Shown: one piece after another, positions 8,173-16,410 of the stretch | How positions within the stretch are numbered: position 1 is the first letter of the stretch | How the letters are laid out: each line of letters opens with the position of its first letter | DNA from: CAYVAP01 sp964521065 | GTDB taxonomy: Bacteria; Bacteroidota; Bacteroidia; J057 | NCBI GenBank assembly: GCA_964521065.1 | Contig: CAZFPQ010000004.1 | Coordinates: 1-64,000 of the forward strand | Length of the DNA stretch: 64,000 nt | Direction: 5' to 3' | Position numbers and translations under genes: made by a program | Notes under the pieces: generated by a model | Seen by the model: only the letters and a program-made list of their open reading frames with translations | Database searches by the model: none | Told to the model about the DNA's origin: nothing

Positions 8173-9471
8173 CTATTGTCCATTTTGATGAGGAATTGCA
8201 ATGGTCAAGCGCCGAGCCATCTCTTTCAAGTCTATTCCCAATGCCAAGTTTGCTTGTAACGCTGGTTCTATCAAATCTTTTGGCAAGGCCTTGAAGCCGT
8301 ACATCGCCCCCAATATAGCCCCAACTATGGCAGCGCTCGTATCATTGTCTCGGCCGTAATTGACGATAAAAGCCAAGCTTTGGCGAAAGTCAAAATCGCA
8401 AAGCATCATGGCTGTCCAACTAATTAGCCATAATTCTCCAGGATGAAAGGGCATACGAAACAACTGTTGATCTAGGGAAGCGTAGGCATATGACCATTGA
8501 ATGTATCGAAGTCGCTGAGCTTCGTCTTGTACCGGCATAGCCAGCCTCACGGGCAAATTCTCCAAAGCTTGCAGAGAATCTTGTTGCCTGGCCTGATAAA
8601 CGATGTCTAAGCTCCGACGATACAAGTCATAAGCTGAGCGACCGACCAAGCGACTACGAAAATATCCAGCTGGGTCTACTTCCCTTAACACTGCTTGCAA
8701 GTCTGTCCCCTGGCTACCAGGACGCATCGCTACGGCCGCCAGCGCAGCCGTCAAGGCCCCAAGGTCACGGGCGTAGCCAATGTCATAAATATTGAGCGTC
8801 AAGGCTTGCTCGTAGGCCCAGGTAGGCGCACCGGGGTAAGCCACTCCGATCAAGGGGCTAAACAGCATTCCTCCGCAAACCATTTCGCCTCCATAAAACT
8901 GGTTCAGGGCTTTTCCATATCGGTCTAGGTCTCCACTTTGATAGGCTTCAGCCACGGAAATCCATTCTTTGAGCCAAAGAATCCCTTGCATTCCCGACTC
9001 TAAGCTACCGGCCTCTGCCTCGGGTAAGGCTTGCAAAGCCTTGATTTCAGAAATGTATCGCTCAGTCAGCACATCGGCCAGTGCATGCGCGCTCAACTGG
9101 CTGGGACGGGTAGCACTTTGGGTAAGTAAATCGACCATCACTGCCTTCCAGCGTGTATCGTCGGTGCTGCCACCGGCGGGGAGGTTGTAATCCCAGGTTC
9201 CCTCAGGAGAAGGTTCCCTGACCAAAGGGGTCAATCCCTCAACGTGGCCAAACTCCGCTTGGATGCGCTCCCGAGTCCACATTTCAGTGGGTGCCCCCAT
9301 GGCGTCTCCAATGGCTGAACCAAGGAGCGCTCCCAAGACTTTGTCGTACAGTACTGATTCTGTGAGCCGTAAAGAGGGGTCTTGCATAGGTGTAGGGGGC
9401 TGCTTGCAACTATCAAGGGTAAAAAACAACCCTATGCATATCCAAAGGACTTGGTTTCGATCAAAAATCAT
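8173..9471 (-). CDS. Exported ADP-ribosylglycohydrolase family protein
   Basis: Member of the ADP-ribosylglycohydrolase (DraG-like, PF03747) family, which removes ADP-ribose from targets using two metal ions. The family signatures are present: LLGSAIGDAMGAPTE near the start of the mature protein, STDDTRW as the first metal ligand set and GRDNDTSAA as the second. The N-terminus is an export signal with a possible lipobox (LDSC, an atypical Asp at -2), so the enzyme probably acts outside the cytoplasm, unlike classical DraG. It is 57 bp downstream of cysM on the same strand and probably shares the cysE-cysM transcript. The substrate is unknown. Confidence 0.85.
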   Translation of the reverse strand: MIFDRNQVLWICIGLFFTLDSCKQPPTPMQDPSLRLTESVLYDKVLGALLGSAIGDAMGAPTEMWTRERIQAEFGHVEGLTPLVREPSPEGTWDYNLPAGGSTDDTRWKAVMVDLLTQSATRPSQLSAHALADVLTERYISEIKALQALPEAEAGSLESGMQGILWLKEWISVAEAYQSGDLDRYGKALNQFYGGEMVCGGMLFSPLIGVAYPGAPTWAYEQALTLNIYDIGYARDLGALTAALAAVAMRPGSQGTDLQAVLREVDPAGYFRSRLVGRSAYDLYRRSLDIVYQARQQDSLQALENLPVRLAMPVQDEAQRLRYIQWSYAYASLDQQLFRMPFHPGELWLISWTAMMLCDFDFRQSLAFIVNYGRDNDTSAAIVGAILGAMYGFKALPKDLIEPALQANLALGIDLKEMARRLTIAIPHQNGQ

Positions 9472-9528
9472 GATTTAAAATACTAAGGCTTGATCGATCC
9501 TGGAACTATATTCCCATTCTTTGCGCCC

Positions 9529-10410
9529 TCAATCTTCAAATAGAGCCGAACTGAGGTAACGATCCCCTCGGTCACAGACGATATGCACAATGATTCCTTC
9601 ATCAAGCTCGCTGGCCAGTTTCCGGGCTGCATACAAGGCGCCCCCGCTGCTCATACCCGCTAAAATGCCTTCTTCCTTGGCTAACAAGCGTGTGAGTTCC
9701 GTAGCTTGGTCAGCGCTCACATCGATGATGCGGTCTACTCGTTTGGGTTCGTAGATTTTGGGCAAAAAGGCTGGCGACCAGCGACGAATCCCTGGAATAC
9801 GGGAGCCATCGGTAGGCTGGGTACCTACAATCTGAACATCTGGATTTTTTTCCTTCAAAAACCGAGATACCCCCATGATGGTCCCTGTGGTCCCCATGGC
9901 AGATACAAAATGGGTAACTTTCCCTTCGGTATCGCGCCAGATCTCGGGGCCGGTGGTTCGGTAGTGCATTTTATAGTTGTCAGGATTGGCAAACTGGTTT
10001 AGCAAAACATATCCATCTTCACCAGCCATCTTTTCCGCCAATTCTCGGGAATACTCAATGGTGCGCGCACCTGGGGTCAGGATCACTTCAGCCCCATAAG
10101 CTTTCATGGTCTTGATCCGCTCGGCAGTAGAGGTATCTGGCATAATCAGGGTCATATGTACCCCCATCAGGCGGGCAATCATAGCCAGGGCAATGCCCGT
10201 ATTGCCACTGGTAGCTTCAACCAATTTATCGCCTGGAGCAATTTCCTTCCGGTCCAGGGCTCCCTTGATCATGCTGTAGGCTGCACGGTCTTTGACGCTG
10301 CCACCTGGATTTTGCCCCTCCAGTTTAGCGAAGATCTTGACGGAAGGATTGGGATTAAGGTGCGTGATTTCTACCAGAGGGGTATTGCCAATAAGGTCAA
10401 AAACGGTCAT
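9529..10410 (-). CDS. cysM: Cysteine synthase B
   Basis: PLP-dependent O-acetylserine sulfhydrylase that makes cysteine from O-acetylserine and sulfide or thiosulfate. The PLP lysine is Lys40 in GGSVKDR, the substrate loop is TSGNTG and the phosphate cup is GTTGTIMG; GMSSGG follows near the C-terminus. Length 293 aa and the short C-terminus fit CysM rather than the longer CysK. It follows cysE by 61 bp on the same strand, so both enzymes of cysteine synthesis from serine are together. Thiosulfate use is typical of CysM in other bacteria but not demonstrated here. Confidence 0.9.
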   Translation of the reverse strand: MTVFDLIGNTPLVEITHLNPNPSVKIFAKLEGQNPGGSVKDRAAYSMIKGALDRKEIAPGDKLVEATSGNTGIALAMIARLMGVHMTLIMPDTSTAERIKTMKAYGAEVILTPGARTIEYSRELAEKMAGEDGYVLLNQFANPDNYKMHYRTTGPEIWRDTEGKVTHFVSAMGTTGTIMGVSRFLKEKNPDVQIVGTQPTDGSRIPGIRRWSPAFLPKIYEPKRVDRIIDVSADQATELTRLLAKEEGILAGMSSGGALYAARKLASELDEGIIVHIVCDRGDRYLSSALFED

Positions 10411-10471
10411 GAATGCTTACTTGAGAAGGTAATAGGTCAATAATCTGTGATCCTGCGGTCAGAAAGACACC

Positions 10472-11314
10472 TTATTTGGCTTTAAAAATCAAGCCATCGG
10501 CTTGCGTACTTTCCGACTTGGTGGCTTCTGGCGGATTTTGCGTGTAGTAGACTTTGGTGTGAGGAGTCACAGAGCGGGTAATCCAGGTATTGCCACCGAT
10601 GGTGCTATGATGTCCAATCACTGTTTCACCTCCCAAAATGGTCGCCCCTGCATAGATCACCACATGATCTTCGATGGTGGGATGCCGCTTGATCGCGGCA
10701 TCTCGCTTGTCTACACTCAAGGCCCCCAAGGTGACCCCTTGATAGAGTTTAACGTGGTTTCCAATGTCGGTCGTAGCCCCAATCACAATGCCAGTCCCGT
10801 GGTCTATGCAAAAGGATTTACCGATGCTAGCCGCTGGATGAATGTCAATGCCCGTTCGACTATGGGCATGCTCCGTGAGCATACGCGGGATTACTTTCAC
10901 TCCCAAGCGATGTAACTCGTGAGCCAGACGGTAAGCCGCGATGGCATAGAAACCAGGGTAGCTACGAATGACCTCCGCCAAATTGTGGGCCGCGGGATCC
11001 CCTTGGAAGGTCGCCTCAGCATCCTGCTTCAATACCTCATGGATGCTTGGCAAAGCCTTGAAGAATTCCTCTGCTTTGTTTTTCCCGTGCAAATCTTCAC
11101 GATTGGGCTTGAGATAAAGCATTTCGTACAATGCTTCCTTCAAGTTGAGCACGTGTAGTTCAAAGCGAGCGAAAGATTCAAATCGCTGATTGGCATGCTC
11201 TGGAAACAAAACCCCCAACAATTCGGTAAAGAATTCAGCCACTGCTTCTGGAGAGGGGCAATCCGGACACTCTTGATGCCGGAGGAAAATATGACGAAGA
11301 AAAGTCTCGTTCAT
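10472..11314 (-). CDS. cysE: Serine O-acetyltransferase
   Basis: Acetylates L-serine with acetyl-CoA, the first step of cysteine synthesis. The N-terminal helical half is followed by a left-handed beta-helix of hexapeptide repeats, with the catalytic His in IDHGTGIVIGAT and the segment LYQGVTLGALS. The HPTIEDHVVIYAGATILGG coil and a C-terminal tail follow. Length 280 aa matches the longer EpsC-like form found in Bacteroidota. It is the first gene of the presumed operon cysE - cysM - ADP-ribosylglycohydrolase. In other bacteria CysE binds cysteine synthase as a regulatory complex, which the linkage makes plausible. Confidence 0.92.
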   Translation of the reverse strand: MNETFLRHIFLRHQECPDCPSPEAVAEFFTELLGVLFPEHANQRFESFARFELHVLNLKEALYEMLYLKPNREDLHGKNKAEEFFKALPSIHEVLKQDAEATFQGDPAAHNLAEVIRSYPGFYAIAAYRLAHELHRLGVKVIPRMLTEHAHSRTGIDIHPAASIGKSFCIDHGTGIVIGATTDIGNHVKLYQGVTLGALSVDKRDAAIKRHPTIEDHVVIYAGATILGGETVIGHHSTIGGNTWITRSVTPHTKVYYTQNPPEATKSESTQADGLIFKAK

Positions 11315-11526
11315 TTACTAAGCTTATCTCCTAGTTTAAACCTGGATTAGCCTGCAAAGTTGCCTTTTATACCTAGAAGGGAATGTCTCATTAGCAACAA
11401 CTAATCTAAAAAAAGAGCAACCCCAACGGATAATTCAGGTATATGAAAGGAAAATTATTGTGACCTTGGGCAAATAAACCGTCCGAAGGTCGGTAATCCG
11501 AACCAAACACTTTTTACTCATTCATT

Positions 11527-12405
11527 ATGAAGAAGCTCACAAACCTGTTTGTACTTTCTATGATTGCCCTGATGGCAATCTTGTCTAGCTGTGGTGTAGA
11601 TAACCCAGTTGAGCCATTAGGACCTACTGCAACCCTGCGTGCCAGCGCCAACGCCGTGGTGGACAGCGCTGAAGTTGCGTTGGGAGACACCTTCCTGGTT
11701 TCACTTTCTGCTACGGCTGGTGATGCGGCTCTTAATCGCATTGAAGTGCGCGAAAATGGCGTGGCTGTAGATCCTAGCCGCATCGTTTTTGATGGATTTG
11801 CTGCTCAGAACAATCCTAATCCACTAGGGGGAGTAGACCAGCTTGATTGGGAAATCGAAATCCAGGCTCCTGACGCTGAAGGTACGTTTGAATACTCCAT
11901 CATCGTCACCGATGAAAACCAAAACGTAGCGAACACCGGTGTATCCATCACTACATTTAGCCCTGAGACCGTAGCCAATGTACGTACCATGGTGATGTTG
12001 CTTAATCAAGGCGGCCCTGTCGGTACTGGTGGCTTAGACTTAGATACAGGTACTGGTACGGGAACTGCGGCTGCTGATACTGCTGCTGACATCCGTGACA
12101 TGGGCATTGACACCAACCAAATCCCAGCCAACAACTGGATTCAGAAGATCGCTTCCATCAACGGAACTACGCTGAAGCTACCTGCGGCTGGCCTAATGTG
12201 GGATGACATCGAAACCATTGAGGACATCGCTGCTGCATTTGCTCAAGGCACTGAAGTGGTAGGAGAAACTGAAGTGGTACAAACCGATGATTTCTTCTTA
12301 GTAGAAGCTACTACCGGCACCTTGTTTGCCATCTTAGTTACCGATGTAAACGTCGTGACTACGGATAACAGCGACAGCTACACCTTTACTGTAAAAGGGC
12401 AATAG
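11527..12405 (+). CDS. Secreted lipoprotein, acidic, unknown function
   Basis: Not recognised as a named family. The N-terminus is a clear lipoprotein signal (LMAILSSCGVDNP, lipidated Cys at about residue 23). The mature part is acidic and Thr/Ala/Asp-rich, with an Ig-like opening segment (about 35-140, DTFLVSLSATAGDAALNRIEV...) and a low-complexity DTGTGTGTAAADTAAD stretch near residue 175. The C-terminal part ends in alternating beta-strand sequence. It is followed by a hairpin terminator at 12436-12462, so it is probably a single-gene transcript. A surface or adhesion role is only a guess. Confidence 0.75.
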   Translation: MKKLTNLFVLSMIALMAILSSCGVDNPVEPLGPTATLRASANAVVDSAEVALGDTFLVSLSATAGDAALNRIEVRENGVAVDPSRIVFDGFAAQNNPNPLGGVDQLDWEIEIQAPDAEGTFEYSIIVTDENQNVANTGVSITTFSPETVANVRTMVMLLNQGGPVGTGGLDLDTGTGTGTAAADTAADIRDMGIDTNQIPANNWIQKIASINGTTLKLPAAGLMWDDIETIEDIAAAFAQGTEVVGETEVVQTDDFFLVEATTGTLFAILVTDVNVVTTDNSDSYTFTVKGQ

Positions 12406-12435
12406 GCCTTTTTTCATAAAATTTAATGGCCCTTG

Positions 12436-12462
12436 CCCTTAAGTGGTAAGGGTCATTTTTTT
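12436..12462 (+). terminator. Rho-independent terminator
   Basis: Stem CCCTTA / TAAGGG (12436-12441 with 12447-12452) around a 5-nt loop, then TCA and a run of seven T. It closes the lipoprotein gene that ends at 12405, and the next start is at 12474. Confidence 0.7.
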
Positions 12463-12473
12463 ATTTTATCCCC

Positions 12474-13259
12474 ATGGCTACACTCCGTTATTTTCTTTTT
12501 GGGTTGCTCTATTCCGTTGGGCTATTTGGCTTTGGTTGTAGTCCGACTCCCACCGCAAAGCTTCCCCAACAAGCTGTTCCCGCCCAGGTCATGAGTTTGA
12601 CGGCGGATAGTTTGGCCATGTCGATCCTTCCCGATAGTCTCCAAGTGGCCATTGAAGCAGCGCGAAAAGGATCGATCTGTACCCTTGATCGCTTGATTGG
12701 GGTATTTAAAGAACAAGTGTGGCTAGTTCCTAATGAGGCCCAGCGCATCCTCGCATGGAATCAGCAGCCGGACCTCGTTCGGTGGATGGGGATCATCGAA
12801 GAAGAGGACAGCAGCGAAATCGAATTCTTTTGGCAAATGCTGCAGGACATGAGGCACCGCTTGACTGAGAAGGAAGTCAAGTTTCAGTTGGAGGATTCCT
12901 GGTTGGGGCATTGCAACCTAAGTGATAGCCGTGCCTTCGTCAAACTGCGAGATCGGGAGCCGACCATCTACCTGTGTCCCGCGTGGCTAGATCAGTCGCC
13001 TAGTCATCGCATCGCCACGGTGTTGCACGAGTTGGTACATACCTTTGGCTATGGCCACCCAAGGGGCACGGATTTTCCCCAGGAAGCTTTGGCTTTGGCC
13101 CGTGATTATCCCAAGCTGGCTCGGCGNNNNNNNNNNNNNNNNNNNNNNNNNNNNNNNNNNNNNNNNNNNNNNNNNNNNNNNNNNNNNNNNNNNNNNNNNN
13201 NNNNNNNNNNNNNNNNNNNNNNNNNNGAGTTGTATATTTGTTTGTTTCCAGTAAAATGA
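12474..13259 (+). CDS. M35/aspzincin-like metallopeptidase lipoprotein, interrupted by scaffold gap
   Basis: Lipoprotein signal (GLFGFGCSPTPT) followed by about 190 residues ending in a zinc site: HELVHTFGYGH. The downstream text GTDFPQEALALARDYPKLA resembles the GTxD...A..LA..P..A segment of aspzincins such as lysine-specific metallo-endopeptidase (PF14521). The NAD-x-Y motif expected next would fall in the 100-N gap (13127-13226). After the gap the same nominal frame gives ELYICLFPVK and a stop, which fits the usual short C-terminus after NADxYE. The same zinc site also fits the metzincin pattern HExxHxxGxxH, so the subfamily is open. True length is unknown. Confidence 0.65.
   Translation: MATLRYFLFGLLYSVGLFGFGCSPTPTAKLPQQAVPAQVMSLTADSLAMSILPDSLQVAIEAARKGSICTLDRLIGVFKEQVWLVPNEAQRILAWNQQPDLVRWMGIIEEEDSSEIEFFWQMLQDMRHRLTEKEVKFQLEDSWLGHCNLSDSRAFVKLRDREPTIYLCPAWLDQSPSHRIATVLHELVHTFGYGHPRGTDFPQEALALARDYPKLARXXXXXXXXXXXXXXXXXXXXXXXXXXXXXXXXXXELYICLFPVK
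13127..13226. other. Scaffold gap (100 N)
   Basis: Exactly 100 N, the conventional placeholder for a gap of unknown size. It interrupts the metallopeptidase gene near its C-terminus. No repeat is visible at the edges. Confidence 0.95.
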
Positions 13260-13287
13260 GGTGCCACCTCAAATCGATGATAGTCTT

Positions 13288-13887
13288 ATGAATCCACAAT
13301 TTTGGAACCAGCGATTTAGCGAAGACGAACCTGTCTATGGCCTACAACCCAACGCCTTTTACGCCTCGGAATTGGCGAAGTTGAAACCAGGAAAGATCCT
13401 CTTTGTCGCCGAAGGCCAAGGAAGGAATGCCCTACACGCGGCCAACATGGGCTGGGAGGTCACGGCCTTTGATTACAGCGAGGTCGCCCGAACGCAGGCC
13501 TTAGAATCTGCCGCCCAAGCCAGGCTCTCCCTCGATTATCGCTTGATGAGCTATGATGCCTTGGAACTGCCGCTGGATTACTTCGATGCGGTGGTCTCCG
13601 TGTTTGCCCATATGCCTCCAGTGCTGCGGCCACAGGTACATGCCCAGTTGGCCCAAGCCTTGGCACCAGGAGGTCAATTAATTCTCGAAGGTTTTCACAA
13701 AGATCAGTTGCCGCTGCAAAGCGGGGGGCCTAAAAATGAGGCTATGCTCTTCAATGAGGCCGAGCTAAGAGCAGATTTTTCACCTTGGTTGCCTTCGCTG
13801 GAGGTCACCCAAGTGCGAGAACGTTTGAGTGAGGGGTCCTACCATCAGGGGGAAGCGGAGTTGATACGGGTTCGAGGGGTGCGTTAG
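13288..13887 (+). CDS. Class I SAM-dependent methyltransferase (TehB-like)
   Basis: A small (199 aa) Rossmann-fold methyltransferase. The ATG at 13288 starts MNPQFWNQRFSEDEPVYG, a beginning common to TehB/thiopurine-type methyltransferases; a GTG 27 bp upstream is the alternative. Motif I is LFVAEGQGRNALHAANMGW (GxGRNA type), motif II is the acidic end of VTAFDYS, and the VVSVFAHMPP and LAPGGQLILEGF segments fit motifs IV and VI. The methyl acceptor is unknown; relatives act on tellurite or small thiols. It is 28 bp after the preceding gene. Confidence 0.8.
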   Translation: MNPQFWNQRFSEDEPVYGLQPNAFYASELAKLKPGKILFVAEGQGRNALHAANMGWEVTAFDYSEVARTQALESAAQARLSLDYRLMSYDALELPLDYFDAVVSVFAHMPPVLRPQVHAQLAQALAPGGQLILEGFHKDQLPLQSGGPKNEAMLFNEAELRADFSPWLPSLEVTQVRERLSEGSYHQGEAELIRVRGVR

Positions 13888-14023
13888 CTTATCCTTAGGA
13901 ATCTTGGAAGCGAGGAACGAGACTTATTATTTTTAAGAGAAAAAACGCGCTCAATTCAATCATTTCTGACTTTTATAGATACTATATCACAGATGGCTGA
14001 CGAATCTCAATAACGACTAACAG

Positions 14024-14518
14024 ATGATCAATAGATGGATGTTCTACGTACTGTTTGTACCTCTAATGCTATGTCTCTCTTGTACGGGATGTAAGATCTA
14101 TTACGACTGTTATCTTCGAAATTGCCAAGATGAAGCAGTGACAGTTAAAGTGTTTCCTCCAGCTTCCGATCTCATAATTTCAGTTTTAGAAGATAGTATC
14201 CCTTCTAGTAGTAATGTAGAAAAGGTCAAGCTTCAATTAGTCGCTAGTAAGTTACATGAGAAGAGTCCGTTTACGATTCATGATGATAGCATAGTCCATT
14301 TCATGCTACCAGCGCAATCAACGATTTGGATAAGTTTGGGTCAGCAACTGGAGCAAACTGCACTCTTTAATATGGTCATTTATGGTACGGATAGCAGTGA
14401 GGTTTTATTAGACACAAGGAGTGATTCGGCTGAGCATATTTCTACGCTTAAGGTTCGAAACCGGCTAATATTTCCTCGCCATGCGTGGATAGATCTGGGG
14501 GTATGCAATAAGCGATAG
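14024..14518 (+). CDS. Lipoprotein, first copy of a tandem duplication
   Basis: Unknown function, 164 aa. N-terminus is a lipoprotein signal (PLMLCLSCTGCKIYYDC; the lipidated Cys is probably that of LSC or TGC). The mature part has four or more Cys, a SPFTI...IVHFMLPAQSTIW beta-rich core and no enzyme motif. It is a paralogue of the gene exactly 700 bp downstream. By my ungapped alignment about 136 of 164 residues are identical. The duplication includes about 12 bp of 5' leader (AACGACTAACAG). Codon use and base composition are more AT-rich than in the neighbours, suggesting recent transfer. The family is not recognised. Confidence 0.75.
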   Translation: MINRWMFYVLFVPLMLCLSCTGCKIYYDCYLRNCQDEAVTVKVFPPASDLIISVLEDSIPSSSNVEKVKLQLVASKLHEKSPFTIHDDSIVHFMLPAQSTIWISLGQQLEQTALFNMVIYGTDSSEVLLDTRSDSAEHISTLKVRNRLIFPRHAWIDLGVCNKR

Positions 14519-14723
14519 TTGATCATGCTGACTGGGACTGCGGATGGGAGCGGCTAATCAAGCATCGCCTAGGTGACTAAGTATGTAGGGGTACTTGTGG
14601 AATCAGAACTTCTGGAAATAAGCATAAATCTATGCTCCCTATTGTGACTACTTATGGAACACACGTGGCTGCCATCGACCGAGGGATGGCGACCTTGAAA
14701 TCAACCCTTATAACGACTAACAG

Positions 14724-15218
14724 ATGATCAATAGATGGATGTTCTACGTATTGTTTATACCTCTACTGCTATGTCTTTCTTGTACGGGATGTAAGATCTA
14801 CTACGACTGTTACCTTCGAAATTGCCAAGATGAAGCAGTGACAGTTAAAGTGCTTCCTCCAGCTTCCTATCGCATAATTTCAGCTATGGAAGATAGTCTT
14901 CCTTCTAGTAGTAATGTAGAAAAGATCAAGCTTCAATTAGTCGCCAGTAAGTTACATGAGAAGAGTCCGTTTACGATTCGTGATGATAGCATAGTCCATT
15001 TCATGCTACCAGCACAATCAACGGTTTGGTTAGGTTTGGATCAGCGACTGGAGCAAACTGCACTCTTTAATATGGTCATTTATGGTACGGATGGCCGTGA
15101 GGTTTTATTAGACACAAGGAGTGATTCGGCTGAGCTTATTTCTATGCTTAAGGTTCAAAGTCGGCTATTTTGGCCTCGCTATGCTAGGATAGATATGGGG
15201 GTGTGCCATACGCGGTAG
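14724..15218 (+). CDS. Lipoprotein, second copy of a tandem duplication
   Basis: Paralogue of the gene starting at 14024, same length, gap-free alignment with about 28 substitutions scattered through the mature part and a fully preserved Cys pattern. The even spread of changes with preserved frame suggests both copies are under selection rather than decaying. Its stop is 4 bp before the ATG of the next lipoprotein gene, so the two are probably translated from one mRNA. The 205 bp between the two copies is not duplicated. Function unknown. Confidence 0.75.
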   Translation: MINRWMFYVLFIPLLLCLSCTGCKIYYDCYLRNCQDEAVTVKVLPPASYRIISAMEDSLPSSSNVEKIKLQLVASKLHEKSPFTIRDDSIVHFMLPAQSTVWLGLDQRLEQTALFNMVIYGTDGREVLLDTRSDSAELISMLKVQSRLFWPRYARIDMGVCHTR

Positions 15219-15222
15219 TAAA

Positions 15223-15786
15223 ATGAAAAAAGCACTCGTAATCGTGATGGTTTGGGCTTGTATGGCAGGGTACCAATGCCAGAATGCAAATCCATGCCAA
15301 GGGTTTCCAGATCTAGGGATAAGCCCTAATCAGTCACTCCATGACTGGCTACGTCCCGACGGATACTACTACGAAGTGGTCACCGATACACCTCAAAGTG
15401 GACGGGTACTCACCGAGATGGTAATCCTTTACCAAAATGGAGTGGCCATAGCGGGAGGATCCTTCGAGGTAAGCAGCTTGATGGAGCTGGATGAGGCCGT
15501 TGGTTCAATTGATAACAATGGTTTGTACAGAGAGTCAAGAGACTTTTGGGGGATATTCAGTTCTGATAGTCAAAACATAGCAATAGCGCACTGGGGTCCA
15601 AGGTCTTGTGGAAAGTACGGCATCCGGAGGGAGGGACAAGTGCAAAACGAAACAACTTTCGTTTTGACAAGCCAAACTGATATCGATGACAATGCACCCT
15701 TTTCTGTCGAGCCAGAAGTCTTCAGAAGATATCACTTCCGCGGCTTCAGTCCCAAACCTGATAGCACCAATGACTTTGTGCCGTGA
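15223..15786 (+). CDS. Lipoprotein, paralogue A of a second repeated family
   Basis: Unknown function, 187 aa. A signal with a possible lipobox (AGYQCQNANPCQG) precedes a beta-rich domain containing DGYYYEV, ILYQNGVA, DFWGIFSSDSQNIAIAHW and a C-terminal HFRGFSPKPDSTNDFVP. The same order of segments (DGYYY, LYENGVA, DHWGLFS, IAIENW, PRICGK, PKPDSTNDFVP) appears in the next gene, so the two are paralogues. It is 4 bp downstream of the duplicated lipoprotein. No family name can be given. Confidence 0.75.
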   Translation: MKKALVIVMVWACMAGYQCQNANPCQGFPDLGISPNQSLHDWLRPDGYYYEVVTDTPQSGRVLTEMVILYQNGVAIAGGSFEVSSLMELDEAVGSIDNNGLYRESRDFWGIFSSDSQNIAIAHWGPRSCGKYGIRREGQVQNETTFVLTSQTDIDDNAPFSVEPEVFRRYHFRGFSPKPDSTNDFVP

Positions 15787-15826
15787 AATACCGAAAATAG
15801 ACCATTACTTATCTAGAGCAACTACC

Positions 15827-16375
15827 ATGAAACCACACCTCTTCCTCGCCCTCCTATCGTGCTTTTTCATCAGTTGTGAGCGATGGAATCCATGCCGACA
15901 CTTTTCTGAACTAAGTATTGAAGCAGGAGCGATTGATCAGACCGTGTTACGCCTAGACGGTTACTACTATCTCCGTTCAGAAGATTCGAGTGTCAACCAA
16001 GAAAGAGCTTCAGAGTTTTTTGTGCTATACGAAAATGGGGTGGCTTACCATGCTCTTGGAGGAACCTTTGAGCAATTGGAATCCAGCCTTAGATCCGCTC
16101 CAAATATTTTCTTTAGCTACGACCATCGAGACCACTGGGGCTTATTCAGCATTGATGGAGATTCCATTGCTATTGAGAACTGGTACCCTAGAATCTGTGG
16201 GAAACCTTCCATTTTGATGGAAGGCCACGTTTTGAATGATTCCTCGTTTATACTTACTCGAAGTCTGAGCAAAAATTCTAACTCAACGGTCGTTGATAGT
16301 TTTGGTTCTTCTTTGACCTACTCCTTCCGTCAATTCGGTCCCAAACCTGATAGCACCAATGACTTTGTGCCATGA
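15827..16375 (+). CDS. Lipoprotein, paralogue B of a second repeated family
   Basis: Unknown function. The ATG at 15827 (rather than the upstream in-frame start at 15686, which would overlap paralogue A) gives a lipoprotein signal: LALLSCFFISCERWNPC. Protein length is 182 aa. It aligns over its whole length with the gene at 15223. A 34-nt block at the 3' end is identical between the paralogues (15748-15781 and 16336-16369, coding PKPDSTNDFV) while upstream coding DNA has diverged strongly. That suggests gene conversion or a recombination end point. It is separated from its neighbour by 40 bp. Confidence 0.75.
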   Translation: MKPHLFLALLSCFFISCERWNPCRHFSELSIEAGAIDQTVLRLDGYYYLRSEDSSVNQERASEFFVLYENGVAYHALGGTFEQLESSLRSAPNIFFSYDHRDHWGLFSIDGDSIAIENWYPRICGKPSILMEGHVLNDSSFILTRSLSKNSNSTVVDSFGSSLTYSFRQFGPKPDSTNDFVP

Positions 16376-16410
16376 TCAATCAAATACAAGTCCTGTGAAT
16401 CAGCCGTTAC

